64,000 bases of DNA from Chlorophyllum brunneum (taxonomy: Eukaryota; Basidiomycota; Agaricomycetes; Agaricales; Agaricaceae). The translations under genes and the position numbers were made by a program. This document shows, one piece after another, positions 45,932 to 55,091 of this stretch. The DNA is taken from NCBI GenBank assembly GCA_963576785.1, contig OY756140.1, forward strand, positions 3,100,001-3,164,000. Reading direction: 5' to 3'. The notes below the pieces were generated by a model that was given only the letters and a program-made list of their open reading frames with translations, searched no databases and had not been told where the DNA came from. Positions within the stretch are counted from its first letter, which is position 1. Every line of letters starts with the position of its first letter.

Positions 45932-46238
45932 GATAATGCAGCGCAGCCCCTGCTAGCTTCCCACGTCTCTGACGTGTGTAGAAGTTAATTGCAAATTGAC
46001 GCATACTCTCCCTAGGAAGGGAAGGCTAGGGGTCGCTTGCTTATCTGGTCTAGGATTTGCACACTCGTGCATGTTTCCATAACCATTCACCCAGACCGCC
46101 TGTCAGCAGTCTAGTTTGGCCAGGGGAGAGCCAATCTTTGTACATCACTACTTTGTAGCCTATATGTCACAGTAGATACAGGTGGACTGCGATTGTGCAC
46201 CACCTTAAACATGATGATTTAAAAAAAAAAAAAAAAAA

Positions 46239-47025
46239 GGTACACTTGGAGGGGTAGCTGGGGGCCTAAAAGTCACCACTGGGGGAGCAGAAAATGCCAA
46301 AGCGATCGAGTCCCTCAGGAAGAGAGAGTCACTCGCCCCTGTGTAGGTTTCACGCCACATGGGGGAGGATGCGACCATCTGGACTATCTTAGATAGTCGA
46401 GAGGCAATGGGACAGAAGGACGGAGCATCCTCCTGGAGAATAAGATGTGCTGTCTTCATGAAGTCAGTGACGATCTCAAGTGACCATTGGATTGCATCGG
46501 CGTCCTCTCTGGCACTAATATTAATGCCCAGGATAGAGAGGGGGGCAGCAGTGGGCTCCTCCTGGTTGTCCTGCTCCATATCCTCTGGGGAGACAGGGGG
46601 AGGAGAAGATGGGGGAAGGGATGAAGCTCTGGCTTCTGTGCCAGGAGCTGGGGTAAGTCGGGAGGGGGTTGAAGACCCTTGTTGCGACGGAGTGTGGCCC
46701 CTCTACTGAAGAGGAACTGTGGGGGCGTAGGTATCCCTGGCACTACTGCCATAGGGGGGGATACCCAGGGAATAAGGGCCTGGAGTGGACCTGGGGGGAG
46801 GACTAACCGCTGCCTCAAAGGTAGTGGCCATATCATCGTCTTCTGAGGAGGCAGTACAATGAGCGCTCATCCTCCTCCTCGAACTGCAGGGAGGCATAGG
46901 GACTATGGGCCCGTATGGTAATCCGTGCTTAGAGCACTCATTGTCTGGGATGTTGAGGATGTTGGGAGTGTCAACGAGGGGTGATCACATGATCGACAGG
47001 TGGGAGTACTGGGAAAAGAAGTGAT
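46239..47025 (-). mobile_element. LINE-A copy 3, 5' end (5' UTR and ORF1 N-terminus)
   Basis: It contains ORF1 from ATG 46897 (MPPCSSRRRMSAH) to the mosaic insertion. There is a TAG after TVPLQ near 46703 (CAG in the other copies). The 5' end lies near 47023 (TCATCACTTCTTTTCC on the minus strand). The next bases, AGCTGGCTACCCAT, are LINE-D sequence, so this LINE-A had itself inserted next to that D site. Confidence 0.85.
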
Positions 47026-47041
47026 GAAGCTGGCTACCCAT
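47026..47041. repeat. Target-site duplication, copy 1 of 3
   Basis: GAAGCTGGCTACCCAT occurs at 47026-47041 and 50037-50052, and its last 15 bp again at 52252-52266. Each interval between them is one complete mosaic, in opposite orientations. The word belongs to LINE-D coding sequence (KKLATR region). Confidence 0.9.
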
Positions 47042-47042
47042 C

Positions 47043-47124
47043 GGCCTAATGGTCGAGTGGTTTGGGTGTAGGCTTAATTCCTACCAGGCTGCTTGGCTAG
47101 AAGGTCCTGGGTTCGAAACCTATA
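47043..47124 (+). ncRNA. tRNA-Leu-like head of the X core (pol III promoter)
   Basis: Box A and box B match the internal pol III promoter consensus. An anticodon-like arm is visible: GTAGG-CTTAATT-CCTAC (from ~47067), whose loop would read UAA (Leu). The long space between arm and box B fits the extended variable arm of tRNA-Leu or tRNA-Ser. The T arm TGGG-TTCGAAA-CCTA is recognisable. The acceptor stem is not complete, so it is a tRNA-derived SINE head rather than a functional tRNA gene. Family assignment to Leu is tentative. Confidence 0.7.
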
Positions 47125-47924
47125 GGGGGGGATTTATTCTCAACTGTGGGAAGTACCAGTGCGCAAGGCGTGGTTGCTTAGCAATATTCCCGGGTGACAC
47201 CGGATTAGATTGTGTGGTCCTGTTTGGCATTATTTGGTGCTGTCACAGGCTAGCGTGGGAGTTGTCACACCCAGCCACATAGCAAGTCACATAGTGACAT
47301 CACACTGTCACGGTGTGACCCAGCTGTGTGCATTGCCCAAGTCCAATATTGGCCAAAGGTGGTGGTGCTCTAATGCCGGGGCCTAACTTGGGAGGATTAC
47401 CTAAGCCACTGCTGGAGATAGGGCATTATAAGAAGGGGAATGTCATGATAACAGTCCGACTCGGAGCGTGCTGAAAAAAGCCGCCGAGATAGGATACCCT
47501 TCCCAGTCCACTTTGGCATAGTTCCGGTAGTTAGTAGACATAACCCAATCTCCAGATTGAGGATGCTGACTAAGTTAAAATAACCTCAGGACCAATCTGG
47601 TAGCAGTGTCTGCAAGGTGTAGATCTCAGACAGTTAAGCATGGGGATCCAGGCCATAAGGCATACTGAACCGGCTGCTGAGGAATGGGAAGCAACTCTGG
47701 GGTAGCGCCTGGGTGAAGTTGTGGGCCATAGCAGGTGATGTACTGGGGTGTGCTGAAAAAAGCCGCCGGTTATCAGAGAATGCTCACCTGGCTCGAGAGG
47801 ACTAAATCCTACATCGGTTGGCCTGGTACAGGAAAAATAGCCAGGTTCCAGCTCAAGTTGATTCCACGTCGCCATTGGCTAAGGCTGGTGGTAAGAGACC
47901 CCTCAAGGGGCTCCGTAGATGGGT

Positions 47925-49730
47925 GATGGCCTTGCCATCTCCCAAGCTAAAACTTGGGAACCTAATCTGGTGTGCCTTAAGCAGGCGTACCAGATTATTT
48001 ATTGCCTGACTACTTTGTTTGGGCTTGCCATCGAGCACGACAAGTCTGAAGTTTTTCATTTCTCCTGTAAACGGGGAGATGACAACCCACCGCTGGATTT
48101 GGGGTATGTCCCCCATACCGGCGATACTCCGCTTTGCCCTAAGACCCATTGGAGGTACTTAGGTTTCTTTTTCGATCGTGCTCTTACATTCAAGGAGCAC
48201 GTTCGGCATTACGCTACTAAGTCCCTGTCCACGGTCAAGGCCATGGGCATGCTCGGTAACTCTTTGCGAGGCCTTCTTCCTGCCCAGAAGAGGACTCTGT
48301 ACTGCTCATGCATAGTGCCCATTGCTACGTATGGGTTTCGACTCTGGTTTTATGAAGGTGCCCGTAACAAGGCCCTTCTGAAACAACTTAACACTATGCA
48401 GCGCAAAGCTGCATTGTGGATCACTAGTGCATTTCGCACCAGCCCCACCGGAGGAGCTGAAGCCTTGGCTGGCCTCATCCCCGTCCATCTTCATCTCAAG
48501 AAGTTGGCTGCCCGTGCTGTCCACAGGGTCACTATGCTTTCTGAGAACCACCCTGTTTGCTCCGTTATAGGGCGTCAGTATATAGGGGGTTGTGTTCCAC
48601 ACCCCAGATCAATTGCTCTCATGACCCCCGCTCAGGCGGGTAAGGTCAAGGGGCCAGTCACAGAGGCAAACTCTCACTTGCCAGACTTAATGGAGACGTT
48701 TGAGCCGTTTGCACTCGAGGTGTCGCCAGGTTCTCCTCTTCTGGACCGCTTCATGGCCTAGGTGACTTTTAAAACGTATGACGCCTCGCTTGGTGGAAAC
48801 CCTGCAGGTCATCAGGTGGATTTGCTCAATGATACCCTTTGTGGGTATCGTGAGGATAGACAGGTTGTCTACGCAGCGACGGACGCAAGTCTGCCACTGG
48901 TTAGAGACTTCCAGGCAGTTTCTGCTGCCCACGTTTATAGGGGGACACGTTTGCTTCAGGCAATGCATCACCCAGCTGGTAAGGTTACAGCCCCAGATGC
49001 TGAACTTTTTGCTATTCGTATGGCCTTGGGAACTGCTGCGGTAGTCTCTGAGGCTGTACACATTGCGGTCTTCACGGACTCAATTGGTTCTGCCAGGCGA
49101 GCTCTTGACCCGTCCGTGCACTCTGGCCAGGGACACTCCCTGGCTGTGTGTTGTCTCTTGTCGGAGTGGTTCAGGGATCATCCAGACCGCTCCCTCACTT
49201 TCTGGTCCGTTCCGTCATCGGCGAAGTGGTCCATTCATCAGGATGTGCATGTGTTTGCCACCGATTTACGGGTTGCTGCTGGATGTCGTCCAGCGACATC
49301 TATTGATTTGCTGCGTAAAATCAATGCAGCAACCATTCAGAAGGCCTGGAAAGTCACTTTCCAGGACTCCTCTTATCGTGGTTCTAACTTCCTTGCTCTC
49401 AAGGATAGTAAGAACAAAGTTTTACAGCCAACGTACCTCCATGGGGGTTCTTGGCTTCCTTCTTTTCCCTCTCAGTCTATTGTGATGAACTGTGCCATCC
49501 TCGGGCACACTCCAACCAGCGAGTATTGCTCCCGGTTCCATCCTCTAGAGCCTGTTGGCTGCGGGTGCGGGTCTCCAGAGGAGCCCCACACCCATATCTT
49601 GTGCTCTTGTCCATTGTACAAGAGACATCGTGGCCTGCCGGTCTCTCTCCGCCAGCTGGTTAATTTTCTTAGACGTAATCCTTCTGCGTTCGCGTTTAAG
49701 GCCAACACACCGCTTGCGGGAGTTGGATAA
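47925..49730 (+). pseudogene. LINE-D ORF2 from RT motif C to the end, one stop
   Basis: The frame starts at GDGLAISQAKTWE (just after the YVDD motif) and runs through the thumb (NTMQRKAALWIT) and RNase H: ATDASLPLVRDFQ, APDAELFAIRM, FTDSIGSARR. A TAG at 48759-48761 after RFMA replaces CAG. The C-terminal region GCGSPEEPHTHILCSC is altered relative to CECGAPLETRTHILCSC. It ends TPLAGVG-stop at 49730. Confidence 0.88.
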
Positions 49731-50036
49731 CGTGGCGCGACCCCTGCTAGCTTTCCACGTCTCCGACATGTGTAGAAGTTAATTGCAAATTGACGCATAC
49801 TCTCCTTAGGGAGGGGAGGCAAGGGGTCACTCTGCATATCTGGTCTAGGATTCACGCGACCGTGCGTGTTTCTGCGACCATTCACCCAGACCGCCTGTTG
49901 GTGGTCTAGTTCGGCCAGGGGAGAGCCAATCTTCGATTACCATCACTAGTGTAGCCTACATGTCACAGTAGATACAGGTGGACTGCGATTGCGCACCACC
50001 TTAAACATGTTGATTTAAAAAAAAAAAAAAAAAAAA

Positions 50037-50051
50037 GAAGCTGGCTACCCA

Positions 50052-50052
<1 letters not shown>
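50037..50052. repeat. Target-site duplication, copy 2 of 3
   Basis: GAAGCTGGCTACCCAT, shared boundary of the two mosaics on either side. Confidence 0.9.
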
Positions 50053-50082
<30 letters not shown>

Positions 50083-52251
50083 GGCCTAAGGCCGATTTAT
50101 TACACGGCGCTCAAACACAGCCCGTGGCCAGAATACAAACAAGTACTCTAGTGGGTATCTATGGAGAAGGTGGTAATTACGCCCTACCAAGCAAAAGTAC
50201 TGTTGCCCAAAACCAACAGTAGGAGGAGTCACATCCTACTCCCAAGCCCGGAGGGCGAGGGGAGTGGACACCAGAGGAGGCAAGTGGGCAGAGAGGTCCC
50301 CCAACCAGCGACCCAGTCCAAAGACCAGGCCCAGTCAGTAGGTGTTGATTCACTGTAAATGCCCAGTAGTGGAAACGCCCCAGTTACCGGTCTAGTTACT
50401 AGCCCCTGGAGTTCTTCTTACTAGGAGTCATCCCCCCGGCCACGGTCACCCTTGCCAGAGTAATAGGCCGCACCATTTGTGTGGCTATCGGCATCTTCAC
50501 CACACCTAGTCGCCGAAAGGGACAGCTCCATTCATAAGACTCCGAAGGTCTTCGCCGGACTTCCACCGGAGTTCTCCGGTGCCAGACAATAACCCACCTA
50601 CCCTAAGCCAGTTATCCAATTCCCTGAGGAACAGATGGGAAAGTGAACGCCTGAGGGTTTGCTTTCAAGCACTTGACAAGGGCACCCGGCATAGCCGGGT
50701 ACCCCCTAGAGGAGTCAAACCTACTGCAGTTGGTAAGAATATGCACACGAGACTCGAAAGGAGCCCTGCATGGACACCAGAACGGTTTGTCCTGGAAGAT
50801 CCGAGACCTGTAGGCCCCAATAGGCACATGGTTGAGAATAACTCTACACATGCAGACGGACAGCGAGTTAGACTCAGCTGCGGCAGAAGGCAGCCACAAA
50901 CCTCCATGGAGGTAAGTGGGCTGGAGAGGCTTACCATTACGCCCTTCGAGAGCCATAAAGTGGCTATCCGGGTAGGTAGGATCCTGGAATCAAGTGATCC
51001 AGGCATCCTGGCAGGATTTGACCACCCTCTGACGAAGGGAGTCAAGCGAGGTTTGCAGACGGGAACCCATAGAGACCTGAAGCTCGGTACAGTACTGGTG
51101 TACAGTACCATAAATGGCCCACTTCTCCGAAGAGTACGCGTGCCAGAAGTGAAGAGAGCATTCAGGGTGACCCCCAAACCACTCTATAAGGGTGTTGCAC
51201 ATAGCAAGTGAGTGAGCCTGCCCAGAGTGAATGGAAGGGTCCACTGCTCTCTTAGCCGAGCCAAGGAAGTCAGTGAACAAGACAATGGAGTCACAATCAG
51301 GAAGGCTGGTAGCCTTTCCAATTGCGATCTGGATAGCATACAGCTCTGCATCAGGAGCTATCACCCCGTCTATGGAGTCCCTTGAGGGGTCTCTTACCAC
51401 CAGTCTTAGCCAATGGTGACGTGGAATCAACTTGAGCTGGAACCTGGCTATTTTTCCTGTACCAGGCCAACCAATGTAGGATTTAGTCCTCTCAAGCTAG
51501 GTGAGCATTCTGATAACCAGCAGCTTTTTTCAGCACACCCCAGTACATCACCTGCTATGGCCCATAACTTCACCCAGGCACTACCCCGGAGTTGCTTCCT
51601 GTTCCTCAGCAGCCAGTTTGGTATGCCTTATAGCCCAGATCCCTGTGCTTAACTGTCTGAGATCTACACCTTGCAGACACCACTACCAGATTGGTCCTGA
51701 GGTTATTTTAAGCCAACTTAGTCAGCATCCTCAATCTGGAGATTGGGTTATGTCTACTAACTACCGGAACTATACCGAAGTGGACTGGGAGGAGTATCCT
51801 ATCTCGGTGGCTTTTTTCAGCATGTTCTGAGTCGGACTATTATCACGACATTCCCCTTCTTATAATGCCCTATCTCCAACAGTGGCTTAGGTAATCCTCC
51901 CAAGTTAGGCCCCGGCATTAGGGCACCACCACCTTTAGCCAATATTGGACTTGGGCGATGCACACAGTTGGGTCACACTGTGACAGTGTGACATCACTAT
52001 GTGACTTGCTATGTGGCTGGGTGTGACAACTCCCATGCTAGCCTGTGATAGCACCAAACAATACCAAACAGGACCACACAACCTAATCCGGTGTCATCCG
52101 GGAATATTGCTAAGCAACCACACCTCATGTACTGGTACTTCCCATGGTTGAGAATAAATCCCCCCCCATAGGTTTCGAACCCAGGACCTTCTAGCCAAAC
52201 AGTCTGGTAGGAATTAAGCCTACATCCAAACCACTTGACCATTAGGCCAAC
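50053..52251 (-). mobile_element. X-core/LINE-A mosaic, complete, with target-site duplication
   Basis: Read on the minus strand: X core 52251-51366 with box A TGGTCAAGTGG (52231-52241) and box B GGTTCGAAACC (52171-52181), ending CTCCATAGACGGG. It then joins LINE-A at 51365 inside RNase H (TGATAGCTCCTGATGC, encoding APDAEL) and runs to the LINE-A 3' end. The tail is not poly(A) but about nine ATA/TAA units (50057-50085) and A5. AAGCTGGCTACCCAT flanks it at 50038-50052 and 52252-52266. Confidence 0.9.
50612..51365 (-). pseudogene. LINE-A ORF2 C-terminal fragment in mosaic
   Basis: RNase H from APDAELYAIQI on: LFTDFLGSAKRAVDPS (FTDS became FTDF), HFWHAYSSEKWAIYG, then YLHGGLWLPSAAAES and the CPCRAPFESRVHILTNC motif, ending PQGIG-stop at 50612. 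Two open blocks (50990-51365 and 50612-50956) are separated by a defect near 50970-50985. The frame extends into X upstream by chance. Confidence 0.8.
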
Positions 52252-52700
52252 AAGCTGGCTACCCATACTATCCATAGGATTGCCATGCTTTCTGAGAATC
52301 ATCCTGTACATTCTGTTATGGGACATTAGTATACTGCTGGGTGTGTTCCACACCCCAGATCAATCACTTTCATGACTCCCACTCAGGTGGTTAAGATCAA
52401 AGGGCTAGTTACAGAGGAAAACTCTCGTTTTCCAGAATTAATAGAGGCATTCGAGCCTTTTGCACTCGAAGTATCACCAGGTTCTTGTCTCCTAGACCAC
52501 TATATGGCCCAGGTGACTTTCAAAATGTATGATGCCTCACTTGGTGGAAATCCTGTGGGTTGTCAAGTGGATTTGCTCAACAATACTCTTTGCAAGTATT
52601 GTGAGGATAGGCAAGTAGTCTATGTAGCGATGGACACAAGTCTGCCATTGATTGGAGACTACCAGGCAGTTTTGGCTGCCCATGTTTATAGGGGGACACA
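52252..52700 (+). mobile_element. LINE-D fragment (segment before RNase H)
   Basis: It starts at the AAGCTGGCTACCCAT target word and reads as LINE-D (KIKGLVTEENSRF, VTFKMYDASLGGN, then MDTSLPLIGDYQ with the catalytic ATDAS changed). It is cut at 52700 by the poly(T) of an inverted LINE-D. It is the continuation of the D copy into which both mosaics were inserted. Confidence 0.85.
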
Positions 52701-55091
52701 TTTTTTTTTTTTTTTTTAAATCATCATGTTTAAGGTGGTGTGCGATCGCAGTCCACCTGTATCTACTATGACATGTAGGCTACAAATATGGTATTATACG
52801 AAGATGGGCTCTCCCCTGGCCGAACTAGACTGCTGACAGGTGGCCTGGGTGAACAGTCGCAGAAACATGCATGGGCGTGTGAATCTTAGACTAGATATGC
52901 AAGCAACCCCTTGCCTCCCCTCCCTAGGGAGAGTATGCATCAATTTGTAATTAACTCCTACACACGCCAGAGGCGTGGGGAGCTAGCAGGGGTTGCGCTG
53001 CGTTATCCAACTCCCACAAGTGGTGTGTTGGCCTTAAACACAAACGCAGAAGGATTACGCTTAAGAAAGGATACCAGCTGGTCAATAGAGACCGGCAGGC
53101 CATGACGTCTCTTGTACAAAGGACAAAAGCACAAGATATGAGTGCGAGTCTCCAGAGAAGCCCCACATTTGCAGCCAATAGGCTCTAGAGGATGAAACCA
53201 GGAGTGGTACTTGCTGGTTGGTGCATGCCCGAGGATGGCATGATTCGCTCTCATTACAATGGACTGAGAGGGAAAAGAAGGAAGCCAAGCACCCCCATGA
53301 AGGTACATCGGCTGTAGAACTTTGTTCTTACTGTCCTTGAGAGCAAGGAAGTTAGAACCGCGATAAGAGGAGTCTTGGAAGGTAACCTTCCAAGCCTTCT
53401 GTATGGTAGCCACATTAAGTTTATGCAGCAAATTGATGGATGTTGCTGGGCGGCACCCAGTGGCAACCCGCAGGTCAGTGGCAAATACATGCACATCCTG
53501 ATGAATGGACCATTTTGCCAATGACGGAACGGACCAGAAAGTGAGGGAGCGGTCAGAACAATCCCTGAACCACTCCAACAGAAGGTGACACATGGGCAGA
53601 GAGTATCCCTGGCCAGAGTATACAGATGGGTCAAGAGCCCGCTTGGCAGAACCAATCAAGTCTGTAAAGACCACAATATGTACAGCCTCAGAAACTGCCG
53701 CAGCAGTTCCCAAAGCCATATGGATGGCAAAAAGTTCAGCATCTGGGGCTGTAACCCTGCCAGCTGGGTGATGCATTGCACGAAGCAAACGTGTCCGCCT
53801 ATAAACATGGGCAGCAGAAACTGCCTGGAAGTCCCCCACCAGCGGCAGACTTGCATCCGTTGCTGCGTAGACAACCTGTCTATTCTCACGATACCCATGA
53901 AGGGTATCGTTGAGCAAATCCACCTGACGACCCACAGGGTTTCCACCATGAGCAAAGGAAAGAACTGAGCGATGTCAAAAGCGACAACACTAGTCTTGAG
54001 GCCCTTGGTCCACCCCGCGCAAACGATGTGGGTTAGGAGCATCCCAGCATCATCAGTGGACCTCTGACAGATGCCACCGAGCTGATTTGGATGAAAAACT
54101 CCATGTTTGACAGAGTCAAACTGGAGGCGATTCAAGATCATCTTCTCAATGAGCTTACCGAAGGTGTTCAGGAGCACAATGGGCCTGAACGCCTTGGGCG
54201 TTGAATAGGACGGTTTGCCTAGCTTCAGTATGATGACTGACAAACTCTCCTTGAATAGGACGGCCAATGACCCACACACATGCAGGCATTAGCTATGCCG
54301 ATGAATAGCCGGAGGACATCAGGGTCCTCGGTGATCTCTTTGAGGTGGGTCCACGTTACGTGGTCCGGCCCTGGGGCAGACACACCCAAGCATGCGCTCA
54401 GGGTGTCTATCAGCTCTAAGGCTGAAAAATGGACCCACTCCCTAGCCGGAAGGCTTGGCAGCGGATCAAGGACAGAAATATCCACAGCTTGGCCAGAAGC
54501 CGAGTTGTAGGTATTGTGGAGTGCGTCCCAGAGATCTGGGAGTGCATGACATGGCTCTCCATTGTACTGGATAGCCTCGCAGGGTGGAAGCTTCCGCTTT
54601 TGGACCCATTCCATAAGGTCCCATGGTCGCTTGTTAGTAGAAGCAATCTCCTCAATGTGAGCATCAAAGAAGTTGCACTTAGCGCACTTCTTAGCACGTC
54701 TAAAAGTAGAGTAGTCATTGTGAGAATGGGTCTCACGATATCTCCCAAAAGTTTTGTGGCATTCCTGGTTCCACCAGGGTTTAGAGTGGCAAGTGATCAT
54801 GATGTCCACTGCATGGGCTTCCCATGCAGTGGAAAAGGCCTCCACCATGGCATGAACTGCGGCTTCGACCTCATCAGTAGTAGTAGGTTCCGGAAGTCTA
54901 GCTACTTCCTGGAGGTCCTGGATAACATCAGTGAGGAAGAGCGCTACCTCTTCGCCACCATCATGCGGCAGGGTTTTCCTGTGAGTCTCCACTATAGTGG
55001 GAATGACTGGAAGCATCAGAACCAGTGGAACGTGGTCTGATGGACCCCGAAGGGAGTAATCCAACCTAGGCCTATGGGAAATAAACAGGTC
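52701..55091 (-). mobile_element. LINE-D (-) copy with ~1.1-kb internal deletion
   Basis: Poly(T) 52701-52717, LINE-D 3' UTR, RNase H coding part (53003-53945), then a jump to RT motif A at ~53946 and on to the endonuclease-RT linker at 55091. Compared with the intact LINE-D, the segment between FDIAQFFP and GRQVDLLNDT is missing. It ends at the poly(T) of LINE-C. Confidence 0.85.
53003..55064 (-). pseudogene. LINE-D ORF2, internally deleted and frameshifted
   Basis: Block 54225-55064 covers the linker (YSLRGPSDHVPLV ... ALPSLPAREW). Block 53656-54279 covers RT up to VVAFDIAQFFP, where the deletion joins it to ETLWVVRW out of frame. Block 53003-53935 holds RNase H without any stop: ATDASLPLVGDFQ, APDAELFAIHM, FTDLIGSAKR, ending GVG-stop. 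A frameshift lies near 54250. No active RT. Confidence 0.83.

Larger units (their letters stand above)
43205..46238 (+). mobile_element. Mosaic of a diverged X core and a LINE-D 3' end
   Basis: 43205-44640 is a ~1.4-kb non-coding core without a convincing ORF. It resembles X in layout: two ATGCTGAAAAAAGCC-like motifs (near 43696 and 44207), a stretch similar to GGTAGTTAGTAGACATA, CTCGAGAGGTCAAAATCC, and the end CTCAAGGGGCTCCGTACATGGGT. Its 5' end begins GCATTGCTCCTTGACTTG, without a clear tRNA head. It joins LINE-D at ~44641, which runs to poly(A) 46221-46238. Target-site copies lie outside the whole unit, so core and LINE tail were inserted together. Confidence 0.85.
47042..50036 (+). mobile_element. 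X-core/LINE-D mosaic, complete, with 16-bp target-site duplication
   Basis: 47042-47924 is the complete X core and 47925-50016 is LINE-D from RT motif C to its 3' end; poly(A) 50017-50036. Perfect 16-bp target-site copies flank the whole unit. X has box A TGGTCGAGTGG (47050-47060), box B GGTTCGAAACC (47110-47120), a GTCAC-rich zone (47240-47320), two GTGCTGAAAAAAGCCGCC motifs (~47467 and ~47752) and ends CTCCGTAGATGGGT. Core and tail have no tract of A between them, so X was not inserted separately. Confidence 0.92.

Noticed and set aside
47043..47124. A genuine tRNA-Leu gene
   Set aside because: Boxes A and B and an anticodon-like arm are present, but the acceptor stem does not close, the same head occurs at the start of other X cores, and it is inside a TSD-bounded unit. 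It is a SINE head.
47590..47660. 5S rRNA-like segment in X (CAGTTAAGCATGGGGATCC)
   Set aside because: Only a short AGTTAAGC-type word resembles 5S rRNA. The surrounding sequence does not align convincingly, so I do not call a 5S-derived region.
47467..47770. CTGAAAAAAGCC motifs as terminal repeats of a DNA transposon or LTRs
   Set aside because: The motifs are direct and short, lie inside the TSD-bounded unit and are not at its ends. No transposase or integrase is found.
50053..50090. Independent (TTA)n microsatellite locus
   Set aside because: It sits exactly between the TSD and a LINE-A 3' end, so it is the tail of that unit.
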